Below, piece by piece: positions 23,562 to 30,673 of a stretch of 42,005 nucleotides of DNA. Both the position numbers and the translations under genes were made by a program. Every line of letters begins with the position of its first letter. Positions within the stretch are counted from its first letter, which is position 1. The notes below the pieces were generated by a model. It saw only the letters and a list, made by a program, of their open reading frames with translations. It had not been told where the DNA came from and did not search any database. This DNA is from Gemmatimonadota bacterium (GTDB lineage Bacteria > Gemmatimonadota > Gemmatimonadetes > Gemmatimonadales > GWC2-71-9), in NCBI GenBank assembly GCA_016794805.1, contig JAEUJI010000078.1, positions 1 through 42,005 on the forward strand, written 5' to 3'.

Positions 23562-24425
23562 ATGGACATCGTCATCCTCGCCGGCGGCAGTGGCTGGCAC
23601 ACCGATGAGCTCGTGCGCGCGGTCAGCGCGCGCGGGCTCGTCCCGCATCTGCTCCCGTGGGAAGCCAGCGTCTCCCGCATGGGGGCCGCCAGCGGGGTGA
23701 CCAACTCCGGCCGCGCCCTCCGGGAGGCGCGCGGGGTCCTCGCCCGCATCATTCCCGGCGGCACCCTGGAGCAGATCATCTTCCGGGTGGACACCCTGCA
23801 CCGGCTGGAGGAAGAGGGGGTCAGGGTCATGAACACCGCGCGCGCCATCGAGCGCACGGTGGACAAGGCATGGACCAGCGCCATCCTGGAGCGGGCCGGC
23901 CTGCCCACCCCGGAAACCGTGGCCTGCGAGCGGGCGGAGGACGCCTTTGCCGCCTTCGCGGCCCTGGGCGATGTGGTGGTGAAGCCCCTGTTCGGCTCGA
24001 TGGGGCTCGGCATGAGCCGGGTGAGCGACGAGGACATGGCCTGGCGGGTCTTCCGGGTGATCGAGACGGTGCGGGGCGTGTACTACCTGCAGCGCTTCAT
24101 TCCGCATGGCGGCCGTGACATCCGCGCCTTCGTGGTCGGCGACCGGGTGCTGGGGGCGATCGAGCGCACCGCCGATGGGTGGCGCACCAACTTCTCCCGC
24201 GGCGGCAAGGCGGCGCCGATCTCCCTGCCGGCCGCCTGGGCCGACCTGGCGCTCCGGGCGGCCCGGGCCGTGGGGGCCGAGTACGCCGGGGTGGACCTGC
24301 TGCCGGCGGAGGACGGGACGGTCTACGTGCTCGAAGTGAACGGCATCCCCGGCTGGGAAGGGCTGCAGTCGGCCACCGGAGTGGACGTGGCCGGGGCCAT
24401 CGTGGACCAGCTCCTCCGGACCTAG
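23562..24425 (+). CDS. RimK-like ATP-grasp glutamate ligase of the H4MPT cluster
   Basis: A 287-residue RimK-family ATP-grasp ligase. N-terminal MDIVILAGGSGWHTDELVRA is the pre-ATP-grasp domain, DKAWTSAILERAGLPTPET starts the ATP-grasp domain (about 105), GDVVVKPLFGSMGLGM gives the ATP lysine and glycine loop (about 141-156), RDIRAFVVGDRVLGAI is the hallmark strand, and GVDLLPAEDGTVYVLEVNGIPGW closes the metal site. In methanogens relatives (MptN, CofF) add glutamate to H4MPT or F420. Bacterial dephospho-H4MPT lacks that tail as far as known, so glutamylation of methanofuran is an alternative role. It leads an operon with the CitG-like and PTPS genes (5 bases to the next ATG). Confidence 0.82.
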   Translation: MDIVILAGGSGWHTDELVRAVSARGLVPHLLPWEASVSRMGAASGVTNSGRALREARGVLARIIPGGTLEQIIFRVDTLHRLEEEGVRVMNTARAIERTVDKAWTSAILERAGLPTPETVACERAEDAFAAFAALGDVVVKPLFGSMGLGMSRVSDEDMAWRVFRVIETVRGVYYLQRFIPHGGRDIRAFVVGDRVLGAIERTADGWRTNFSRGGKAAPISLPAAWADLALRAARAVGAEYAGVDLLPAEDGTVYVLEVNGIPGWEGLQSATGVDVAGAIVDQLLRT

Positions 24426-24430
24426 CGCCC

Positions 24431-25306
24431 ATGCCCGACGCGCCGGCCGATCTCGCCGCGCTCGCCACGCTGGCCTGCGTGCTGGAAGCGAGCGCTCCCA
24501 AGCCCGGCAACGTGGCGCCGGGACGGCCGTTCCGCGACATGCGCTACGAGGACTTCGTCGCGAGCGCGGTGGCGGTGGGGCCGCCACTGGGCCAGGCCGG
24601 GCAGCGGCCGCTGGGCGAGGTGATCCATGCCGCGATCGCCGCCACGCGCGAGTGGACCGCGGCCAACACCAACCTGGGCATCGTGCTGCTGCTGGCGCCG
24701 CTGGCCAAGGCCGCCGCGCTCCCCCGTCCGCTTCGCGCCGGCGTCAGGGTGGTGCTCGCACAGACGACCATTGGGGACGCGGTGGAGGTGTACGCCGCCA
24801 TCGGGCTGGCGCAGCCCGGGGGGCTGGGCCGCGCGCCGGCCCAGGATCTCGCGCAGCGCCCCAGCGTCACCCTGCTCGAGGCCATGCGCCTGGCGGCGGA
24901 ACGGGATGGGGTGGCCAGGGAGTACGCCACCGCCTACGAGACGACCTTCACCGTAGGCGTCCCGGCGCTGCGGCGGGCGCGCGGCGCCGGCCTGGACTGG
25001 GAGGAAGCGGTGGTGGAGACGTTCCTCGCCATCCTGGCCCACCAGCCGGATACCCTGATCGGCCGCAAACTCGGCGCCGCGGTCGCGACGGAGGTCTCCG
25101 CCCAGGCGCGGGAGGTGCTCGCGGCCGGCGGCACCCGGGACGCGGCGGGACGCGCCGCCCTCGCCGCGTTTGACGCGGGCCTCCGCGACGCCCACAATTC
25201 ACGCAACCCCGGCACGACTGCCGATCTCACCGCCGCCGCGCTCTTCGCGGCGCTGGTGGAGGACGGATGGCGGACCGACCCATCGAGGAACGACCGTGCG
25301 CAGTGA
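24431..25306 (+). CDS. CitG-like triphosphoribosyl transferase family protein
   Basis: A 291-residue all-helical protein of the CitG/MdcB family, whose known members transfer a triphosphoribosyl group from ATP to dephospho-CoA. Visible signatures: CVLEASAPKPGNVAPGRPFRDM (about 17-38), ANTNLGIVLLLAPLAKAA (about 77-94), DAGLRDAHNSRNPGTTADLTAAALF (about 253-277), the last being the conserved NPGT.ADL box. It lies between RimK-like and PTPS genes in an H4MPT operon, without citrate or malonate lyase genes nearby, so the acceptor is very probably an H4MPT intermediate rather than dephospho-CoA. It overlaps the PTPS gene by 11 bases. Function in H4MPT synthesis is inferred from context. Confidence 0.82.
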   Translation: MPDAPADLAALATLACVLEASAPKPGNVAPGRPFRDMRYEDFVASAVAVGPPLGQAGQRPLGEVIHAAIAATREWTAANTNLGIVLLLAPLAKAAALPRPLRAGVRVVLAQTTIGDAVEVYAAIGLAQPGGLGRAPAQDLAQRPSVTLLEAMRLAAERDGVAREYATAYETTFTVGVPALRRARGAGLDWEEAVVETFLAILAHQPDTLIGRKLGAAVATEVSAQAREVLAAGGTRDAAGRAALAAFDAGLRDAHNSRNPGTTADLTAAALFAALVEDGWRTDPSRNDRAQ

Positions 25307-25790
25307 CTTCAAGGTGACCGTCAGCAAGGACTACCTGGTCTTCAGCTCCGCCCACTTCATCACCTTCCGCGGGCACCAGTGCGAGACCCTGCACGGCCAC
25401 AACTACCGGGTGGGGGTGACCGTCGAGGGAAGCGTGGATGACGAGACGATGTTCGTCGTGGACTTCTCGATCCTCAAGAAGATCATCCGCAAGCTCACCG
25501 ACGAGATCGACCACAAGGTGCTGCTGCCGATGAAGAACCCGAAGCTGGGCTTCCGGGTGGAGGGAGACCGGCGCCTGGTGGATTACTTCGGGCAGCACAC
25601 CTACACCTTCCCGCTGGTGGACTGCGCCATGATGCCCATCGAGAACACCACCGCGGAGATGATCGCGCAGCACTTTGCCCACCGCACCCGGGAGGAGCTG
25701 GGCACGATGGGGATCCGGAACCTGACGGCGATCGAGATGGAAGTGGAGGAGAGCTTCGGCCAGTCGGCGACCTACCGGCTGGCGCTGTGA
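25296..25790 (+). CDS. 6-pyruvoyltetrahydropterin synthase-family protein with CExxHGH motif
   Basis: A 164-residue PTPS/QueD-family (COG0720) enzyme. The zinc site is His20 (SSAHF) plus His33 and His35 (HGHNY). The catalytic region reads C29-E30-T-L-H-G-H, with both the usual Cys nucleophile and an adjacent Glu. As I recall, PTPS-III enzymes use the Glu to form 6-hydroxymethyl-dihydropterin directly from dihydroneopterin triphosphate, and proteins with both residues can do both reactions. Here it would supply the pterin half of H4MPT without a dihydroneopterin aldolase. An insert around residues 75-105 (MKNPKLGFRVEGDRRLVDYFGQH) makes it longer than QueD. Start is GTG 25296 with GAGGAA five bases upstream, inside the end of the CitG-like gene. 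Confidence 0.88.
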   Translation: MRSDFKVTVSKDYLVFSSAHFITFRGHQCETLHGHNYRVGVTVEGSVDDETMFVVDFSILKKIIRKLTDEIDHKVLLPMKNPKLGFRVEGDRRLVDYFGQHTYTFPLVDCAMMPIENTTAEMIAQHFAHRTREELGTMGIRNLTAIEMEVEESFGQSATYRLAL

Positions 25791-25791
25791 C

Positions 25792-26532
25792 CTAGCCCGG
25801 CGGGGCGATTGCCCCGCTGTGGATGGCGGAACCCACCAGCGCGGCGTCGCAGCCGGCGTCCTCCAGCAACTTGAGGTCTTCCGCCGATCGCACCCCGCCA
25901 CCGGCGTACACCGGCAGCCCCACCAGCCGCTTGAGCCCCTCGAGCAGTTCGAGGTTCTGGGGGCCGGCGCCGGTTCCCACCACGGCGAGATCCAGCACCA
26001 GCAGCGCCGACACGCCCGTCTCCGCGGCCCGCGCGCCCAGCTCGAGGCCCACCGGATCCTGGCTGGAGATCCGGTGACTCTGCAGCTGCACCGGCTTCCC
26101 CTCGTGAAGATCGAGGCTGAACACCACCCGGTCCCCGCCCACCGCCTCGACAATCGCCTTGAGGTCCTTGAAGCCCTTGAGCGTCTCGAGCCCCACCACC
26201 AGCGTGGTCGCCCCGGCCTCCAGCAGCGCCTCGGCCGCGCGCGTGGTGGCCACCCCACCGTCCACCAGCAGCCCCGGCCCGAAGCCATGCTCGGCGTCGG
26301 CGAGGGCGCGGATCAGCTTCACCTGGGGGGTCCACCCCTCGATGGCGTCGAGATCCGCCACGTAGCAGCGCCAGGCGCCGAGTGTGGTGTGGTAGGCGCG
26401 GGCCAGCGCGATCGGATCCCCGGTACGCCCCGGCAGGAGCGCCGACTGGACCGGCCGATACGCCTGCCGCTTTCCGGCGCGGGCGTGGACCGCCTGCCCG
26501 CGCAGCAGATCGAGAACCGGGATGAGCTCCAT
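25792..26532 (-). CDS. HisA/HisF-like TIM-barrel protein of the H4MPT cluster
   Basis: A 246-residue (beta/alpha)8-barrel protein related to the HisA/HisF family. It begins MELIPVLDLLRGQAVHARAGKR, and has YVADLDAIEG (about 56-65), LLVDGGVATT and GLPVYAGGGVRSAEDLKLLEDAGCDAALVGSAIHSG, the phosphate-binding loops of HisA. It differs from real HisA in its middle region and sits far from histidine genes, next to H4MPT and methanofuran genes. HisA-like proteins of unknown function recur in such clusters in methanogens and methylotrophs. The most likely role is in cofactor synthesis on a phosphorylated substrate; the reaction is not known to me. Divergent from the mfnE-like gene across 104 bases. 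Confidence 0.82.
   Translation of the reverse strand: MELIPVLDLLRGQAVHARAGKRQAYRPVQSALLPGRTGDPIALARAYHTTLGAWRCYVADLDAIEGWTPQVKLIRALADAEHGFGPGLLVDGGVATTRAAEALLEAGATTLVVGLETLKGFKDLKAIVEAVGGDRVVFSLDLHEGKPVQLQSHRISSQDPVGLELGARAAETGVSALLVLDLAVVGTGAGPQNLELLEGLKRLVGLPVYAGGGVRSAEDLKLLEDAGCDAALVGSAIHSGAIAPPG
25800..25817. terminator. Shared hairpin between convergent PTPS and HisA-like genes
   Basis: GCGGGGC (25800-25806), loop GATT, GCCCCGC (25811-25817) form a perfect 7-bp stem. It is inside the last codons of the minus-strand HisA-like gene and ten bases after the PTPS stop, so transcripts from both sides carry it. No T-run. Confidence 0.45.
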
Positions 26533-26636
26533 CGCGGAAGAACTTACCCGCTCCCGGCGGTGGGGGCGAGCAGCGGCGGGGGCTTGTCGCGGCGCCCACC
26601 TGGGGTCAGATATCCCCGCCGGACCGGGAGGGACCC
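26533..26636. promoter_or_regulatory. Divergent promoter region, HisA-like and mfnE-like genes
   Basis: A 104-base gap with no gene. Rightward, TTGTCG (26584-26589) and a TCAGATAT stretch (26606-26613) are a weak -35/-10 pair, and GGGAGGG lies just before the ATG at 26637. Nothing clear was found leftward. Confidence 0.3.
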
Positions 26637-27185
26637 ATGCCTGAGGGAATGACAGTGGTGAAGGTCGGAGGGGGGATGCTCGCGGAGCCGGGCCTCCTGC
26701 CTCGCGTGGGCCGGGCGCTGGCCCGGCTCGCGACCGAGCGGACGGTGGTGATCATCCCGGGCGGGGGCCCGTTCGCCGATCAGGTGCGCCAGTTCGACCA
26801 GCGCCATGGCCTCCCGCCGACCTCGGCGCACTGGATGGCGATCCTGGCCATGGACCAGTTCGCCTGGGTGCTCGCCGCCGAGGTGCCGGGCAGCAGGATC
26901 GTCGAGGACCGGGCGGGGATCCTGCAGGCGCACCGGGAGGGGATGATCCCGGTGCTGGCGCCGTCGCGCTGGCTGCGCGCCACCGATGAACTGCCCCACC
27001 GGTGGGAAGTCACCAGCGACAGCCTGGCCGCCTACCTGGCCACGCTGCTCGGCGCCGACGAACTGATCCTGGTCAAGCCGGTGAGTGGGGGGACGGAGCT
27101 GGTGGATGACTGGTTCCTGCGGGTGGCGCCGGCAGACCTCCGGGTGCAGATCGTAGGGGCCGGGGAGTTTTCCGCCGGCGGGTGA
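26637..27185 (+). CDS. mfnE: MfnE-like amino acid kinase-family protein
   Basis: A 182-residue protein of the aspartokinase/uridylate kinase fold. VVKVGGGMLAEPGLL (residues 7-21) and VVIIPGGGPFADQVRQFDQ (about 37-55) are the two nucleotide-binding glycine loops; HRWEVTSDSLAAYLATLLGAD (about 120-140) and LILVKPVSGG complete the active-site face. In methanogens MfnE adds a phosphate to aminomethylfuran phosphate to give the diphosphate used by MfnF. It is shorter than aspartokinases and typical of MfnE homologues. ATG 26637 has GGGAGGG upstream; ATG 26649 is also preceded by GAGGG and cannot be ruled out. Convergent with mfnB, 29 bases apart, so two consecutive methanofuran steps are tail to tail. 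Confidence 0.85.
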   Translation: MPEGMTVVKVGGGMLAEPGLLPRVGRALARLATERTVVIIPGGGPFADQVRQFDQRHGLPPTSAHWMAILAMDQFAWVLAAEVPGSRIVEDRAGILQAHREGMIPVLAPSRWLRATDELPHRWEVTSDSLAAYLATLLGADELILVKPVSGGTELVDDWFLRVAPADLRVQIVGAGEFSAGG

Positions 27186-27214
27186 GGAAGGGGAGCGGGT
27201 TGCCGCGGGGCCGG

Positions 27215-27931
27215 CTATGCGGTCCGTGCCCGCTCGAGCCGCACCGCCTGGGCCAGGTCCCGGACCAGCCCGTCGTCCACGATTCCGTTCCGCCCCCCGC
27301 GACACACCGCCCCCCGCACCCCGAAGATCTGCGCGCCCGCTTCGCTGGCCGCCCGGACCTGCTGCAACCCGAGGCTGCCGCCCACCGCGAGCGGGATCTC
27401 GTCGGCGGCGAGGGCGCTCGCCAGCGACGCGAGCCCTGCCGGCTCGACGAAATCGAACAGCGTCTGCCCGTCCTTGAGGCAGGTGTCCACCAGGAGGCCA
27501 TCCGCGCCGGCCTCGGGGACGAAGAACTGGAAGGCGTCGGGGGGGAGGGAGTGGACCCGCGCGGCATCCGCATAGGCCACCGCGATGACCCGGGGCCGGG
27601 CGGGGAGCCGCGCCGCTCGCCGCACCGCTTCCCGCAGCAGCGCCTCCGCCTGGCCGGCGTCGCGCACGCCATGGAAGCCCAGCTTGACGTAACCGAGCGG
27701 CACCGTGATCCGTTCCATGGCCCGGGCGATGTCCTCGAAGGTGGCGACATCACCCAGCGCGGCGCTCAGGCGGACCGACTCGGGCACCGCGAGCCGGATC
27801 CCCTGCAGCGCCTCGGCGCTCACGGCGCCGATCGACCCCCGGGCCGGGTCCTTCGCATCCACGATCTCGGCGCCGCCCGCCAGCGCGGCCCGCGCCTCTC
27901 CCGCATCCCGCACGCTCACCAGCAGTCGCAC
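27215..27931 (-). CDS. mfnB: (5-formylfuran-3-yl)methyl phosphate synthase
   Basis: A 238-residue TIM-barrel enzyme (former DUF556) that builds the furan ring of methanofuran from two glyceraldehyde-3-phosphate molecules. The signature VDAKDPARGSIGA holds the Schiff-base lysine Lys27; Lys83 (YVKLGF), Asp149 and Lys153 (LLVDTCLKDG) line up with the residues I recall as essential in the methanogen enzyme MJ1099, with a constant offset of two for the last three. The C-terminal AVGGSLGLQQV and GVRGAVCRGGRNGIVD are typical phosphate-binding loops. Length is normal. It is divergent from the SDR gene across 51 bases and convergent with mfnE. Confidence 0.95.
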   Translation of the reverse strand: MRLLVSVRDAGEARAALAGGAEIVDAKDPARGSIGAVSAEALQGIRLAVPESVRLSAALGDVATFEDIARAMERITVPLGYVKLGFHGVRDAGQAEALLREAVRRAARLPARPRVIAVAYADAARVHSLPPDAFQFFVPEAGADGLLVDTCLKDGQTLFDFVEPAGLASLASALAADEIPLAVGGSLGLQQVRAASEAGAQIFGVRGAVCRGGRNGIVDDGLVRDLAQAVRLERARTA

Positions 27932-27944
27932 GTCCGGCGCTCCC

Positions 27945-27972
27945 TTGTTCGGTCCCGCTACCCCCGTATGTT
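27945..27972 (+). promoter_or_regulatory. Candidate promoter of the SDR operon
   Basis: TTGTTC (27945-27950) and TATGTT (27967-27972) are separated by 16 bases. If used, transcription would begin only a few bases before the ATG at 27983, where no Shine-Dalgarno sequence is visible, suggesting a leaderless or near-leaderless message. Confidence 0.35.
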
Positions 27973-27982
27973 ACGCCCTGCC

Positions 27983-28771
27983 ATGACTGCCGACAACGCT
28001 TCGCCCGCCACAGGCATCTCCCTCGCCGGGAAACGGGTGCTGGTCACCGGCGGATCCAGCGGCATCGGCCGGGCGATCGCGCTGGCCGCCGCCCGCGCCG
28101 GCGCCGATGTCGCCATCTGCTACCGGGCCAACGAGGCGGGGGCCACCGCGGTGGCGGAGCAGGTCCGCGGGACCGGGCGGCGGGTCGCGATTCTCCGGGC
28201 GGATGTCGGGCGGCAGGAAGAGCTGGATCGGCTCGCCGCGACGGTGCGGGACGCCTTCGGGGGCGTGGACGCCTGGATCAACAACGCCGGAGCGGACGTC
28301 CTCACCGGCGGCGGGGCGGCGCTCTCCCGGCTGGAGAAGCTGGACCTCCTGCTGCGGGTGGATCTCCGCGGGACCATGCTGGCCTGCTGGACGGCGGCGG
28401 AGCTGATGGCCGGACAGCCCGGAGGCGGCGTGATCATCAACATGTCGTGGGACCGGGTGCTGCAGGGATTGCCCGGGGAGAACCCGGAACTGTTCTCCGC
28501 CGTGAAGGGCGGGATCCTCGGCTTCAGCCGCTCGCTGGCCAGGAGCCTCGCGCCGGCGATCCGGGTGAATGTGCTCGGCCCGGGGTGGATCGACACCGCC
28601 TTCGGCCAGGGCGCGCCGGACCAGTTCCGGGCCCGGGTGGCGGAACAGATTCCGCTCGGCCGCTGGGGGACGCCGGAGGATGTGGCGGGTGCGGCGATCT
28701 ACCTGGCCTCGGACCAGGCGCGGTACGTGACCGGACAGATCATCATGGTGAACGGTGGGGATGTGATGTAG
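27983..28771 (+). CDS. Short-chain dehydrogenase-like protein with altered active site
   Basis: A 262-residue SDR-fold protein. The cofactor loop TGGSSGIGR (22-30) and NNAG (100-103) are intact, so NAD(P)H binding is expected. The catalytic Tyr of YxxxK is replaced by Phe171 (F-S-A-V-K175), and the usual catalytic Ser position in the N-I-S-S strand aligns with Trp156 (INMSWDRV). The SWD....G..GE..ELF motif looks conserved in a subgroup I have seen in planctomycetes, another H4MPT-containing phylum, so it is probably a specialised, functional enzyme and not decay. A dihydromethanopterin or other pterin reductase role is a guess. First gene of SDR-PCD-DHPS-like operon. ATG 27968 is an alternative start. 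Confidence 0.78.
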   Translation: MTADNASPATGISLAGKRVLVTGGSSGIGRAIALAAARAGADVAICYRANEAGATAVAEQVRGTGRRVAILRADVGRQEELDRLAATVRDAFGGVDAWINNAGADVLTGGGAALSRLEKLDLLLRVDLRGTMLACWTAAELMAGQPGGGVIINMSWDRVLQGLPGENPELFSAVKGGILGFSRSLARSLAPAIRVNVLGPGWIDTAFGQGAPDQFRARVAEQIPLGRWGTPEDVAGAAIYLASDQARYVTGQIIMVNGGDVM

Positions 28772-28803
28772 GCGGCTCGGGCTTCCGCCCCAAGGAGCAG
28801 ACG

Positions 28804-29163
28804 ATGTCGAAGAAGGAACGCACCTATACCGATGCCGAGATCGCGGAGAGACTCACCGCCTTGCCCGGCTGGTACTACGAAGAGGGCTTCATCCGGCGGC
28901 AATTCAAGACCGACGGCTGGCTCACCACGCTCACCCTGGTCAACACCATCGGCTACCTGGCCGAGGCGGCGTATCACCACCCGGACCTGACGGTGACCTG
29001 GGCCAAGGTGTGGGTGAAGCTGCAGACCCACTCCGCCGGCGGGATCACGGACAAGGACTGGGAACTGGCCCGGAAGATCGAGGACACCGTGCTGTGGAAG
29101 CCGGCCGGTGGCGCGCTCGAGGGCACTCCGAACAAGTGGGTGCGAGGCGGGGACCCGAAGTGA
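28804..29163 (+). CDS. Pterin-4a-carbinolamine dehydratase-like protein
   Basis: A 119-residue protein of the PCD/DCoH (PhhB) family. The catalytic signature AAYHHPDL (His58, His59, Pro60) and the downstream THSAGGITDKDW (His76, Asp) are present. Known members dehydrate 4a-hydroxytetrahydrobiopterin; here no aromatic amino acid hydroxylase is nearby, and the neighbours are H4MPT genes, so a pterin role in H4MPT synthesis or maintenance is more likely. It has a C-terminal extension of about 20 residues (LWKPAGGALEGTPNKWVR) beyond the usual fold. AAGGAG lies seven bases before the ATG. Its TGA overlaps the GTG of the next gene. Confidence 0.88.
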   Translation: MSKKERTYTDAEIAERLTALPGWYYEEGFIRRQFKTDGWLTTLTLVNTIGYLAEAAYHHPDLTVTWAKVWVKLQTHSAGGITDKDWELARKIEDTVLWKPAGGALEGTPNKWVRGGDPK

Positions 29164-30617
29164 CGGAGGAGGCGGCTCGGCGGCTCGGCGGCTCGGCGGC
29201 ACGTCCGAGCCGGCCTGCCGCCGAGGCGCCGAGGCGCGTGCTGTTCGTCACCGGCAAGCTCGCGGAGCCCGCCCTCCGCCGGGTGCTCGAGGCCATGCGG
29301 CCCCCGTTCGCCGCCGACGTCGCGGTCCAGAAGATCACGGTGGCGGCGCTGATGACGACGGAGTGGATCGCGCGGTTCCTCACGGTTCCGGAGGGGACCG
29401 ACCTGGTCCTGCTGCCCGGCCTGGTCGAGGGGGACACCGCGGTGCTGGCGGAACGGTTCGGTGTCGCGGTGGAAAAGGGCCCCAAGGACCTGCGTGAGAT
29501 CCCGCAGCATTTCGGCCAGGCGGCGCTGGCACGGGAGTACGGCGCCTTCGACATCGAGATCCTGGCCGAGGTGAACAACGCCCCCAAGCGGACGCTGGGG
29601 GAGATCCTCGCGGAGGCGCGGCACTACCAGGCCTCCGGCGCCGACCTCATCGACGTCGGCTGCACCCCGGGAGTGCCGTTCCCCGACCTGGCCGCCGTGG
29701 TGCGTGAGCTGCGCGGCGCGGGGATGCGGGTGAGCGTGGATTCGTTCGACCGGGGCGAGATCCGCACCGCGGTCGCCGCCGGCGCCGAACTGGTCCTGAG
29801 CGTCAACGGCTCCAACCTGGCGGCGCTCGAGGACCTGCGCGGCACCGGCGCCCGGGTCGTCGCCATCCCCGACTTCGGGGCCGGCCTCGAGACCCTGGAG
29901 CCCACGCTCGCGGCGCTGGAGCGGGCCCGGATTCCCTACCTGATCGATCCCATCATCGAACCGATCGGCTTCGGCTTCATGGCCTCGCTGGAGCGCTACG
30001 CCGAAGTCCACCGCCGCTATCCGGGCGTGCCGCAGCTCATGGGGGTGGGCAATATCACCGAGCTCACCAGCGCCGATACGACAGGGGTGCATGCCCTGCT
30101 GCTGGCCATCTGCCAGGAGGTCGGGGTGAAGGCGGTGCTCACCACCGAGGTGATCCCGTGGGCCAGGGGCGCGGTGCGGGAGATCGACATCGCCCGCCGG
30201 CTGATGCACTACGCCGTCAGCCAGAAGACCCCGCCCAAGCATGTGGATGACCGCCTGCTCACCGTGAAGGACCCCCGGCCCCTGGCCTACTCCGAGGCGG
30301 AGCTGCGGGAGCTGCAGGCGGGCGTGAGGGACCCGAACTTCCGGATCTTCACCGACCACGACACCATCACGGTCTTCAACCACGCACTGTTCGTGCGCGG
30401 CACCGACATCCAGCGGATCTTCGACCAGCTCGGCATCACCGACCCGTCGCACGCCTTCTACGTGGGGAAGGAACTGGCCAAGGCGCGGCTCGCGATTCAG
30501 CTGGGCAAGACCTACCGCCAGGAGGGGCAGCTCGCCTGGGGCTACCTGACCCCGCCGGAGGACCCCAACCGCGAGCATTTCCGGCCCGCGGCGCGGGCCC
30601 GTGCCAGCGAGCCCTGA
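29160..30617 (+). CDS. Dihydropteroate synthase-related protein of the H4MPT pathway
   Basis: A 485-residue protein of the DHPS-related family found in methanogens and H4MPT bacteria. An N-terminal domain (from about residue 27: VLFVTGKLAEPALRRVLEAM) precedes the DHPS-like TIM barrel (about 135-385: FDIEILAEVNNAPKRTLGEI, ADLIDVGCTPGVPFPDL, VSVDSFDRGEI, GVGNITELTSADTTG), followed by a C-terminal domain of about 100 residues (FRIFTDHDTITVFNHALFVRG). It may couple the pterin to beta-ribofuranosylaminobenzene phosphate or act nearby; the archaeal assignment is not settled in my knowledge. The GTG at 29160 overlaps the PCD stop (GTGA), but an 8-base tandem repeat follows, and GTG 29238, right at the conserved start, may be the true one. 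Confidence 0.85.
   Translation: MTEEAARRLGGSAARPSRPAAEAPRRVLFVTGKLAEPALRRVLEAMRPPFAADVAVQKITVAALMTTEWIARFLTVPEGTDLVLLPGLVEGDTAVLAERFGVAVEKGPKDLREIPQHFGQAALAREYGAFDIEILAEVNNAPKRTLGEILAEARHYQASGADLIDVGCTPGVPFPDLAAVVRELRGAGMRVSVDSFDRGEIRTAVAAGAELVLSVNGSNLAALEDLRGTGARVVAIPDFGAGLETLEPTLAALERARIPYLIDPIIEPIGFGFMASLERYAEVHRRYPGVPQLMGVGNITELTSADTTGVHALLLAICQEVGVKAVLTTEVIPWARGAVREIDIARRLMHYAVSQKTPPKHVDDRLLTVKDPRPLAYSEAELRELQAGVRDPNFRIFTDHDTITVFNHALFVRGTDIQRIFDQLGITDPSHAFYVGKELAKARLAIQLGKTYRQEGQLAWGYLTPPEDPNREHFRPAARARASEP
29172..29203 (+). repeat. 8-base tandem repeat at the 5' end of the DHPS-related gene
   Basis: GCGGCTCG is repeated three times (29172-29195), then once with one change (GCGGCACG, 29196-29203). 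The copy at 29192-29200 also pairs perfectly over 9 bp with 29217-29225. The unit is not a multiple of three, which is unusual in coding sequence. Confidence 0.8.
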
Positions 30618-30673
30618 CGAAACCCCCCTCCCCCGCCCGGCGTACCACCGGTATTCCCCTCGCCAGGCAACCG

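Noticed and set aside
22503-24587. 694-residue minus-strand open frame over the EthD and RimK-like genes
   Set aside because: No recognisable domain; composition is that of antisense GC-rich sequence. The plus strand has clear duplicated EthD and ATP-grasp motifs.
24431-25306. Assignment of the CitG-like gene to citrate or malonate lyase maturation
   Set aside because: No lyase subunit, carrier protein or CitX/MdcG-like gene is in the window, and neighbours are all H4MPT-type genes.
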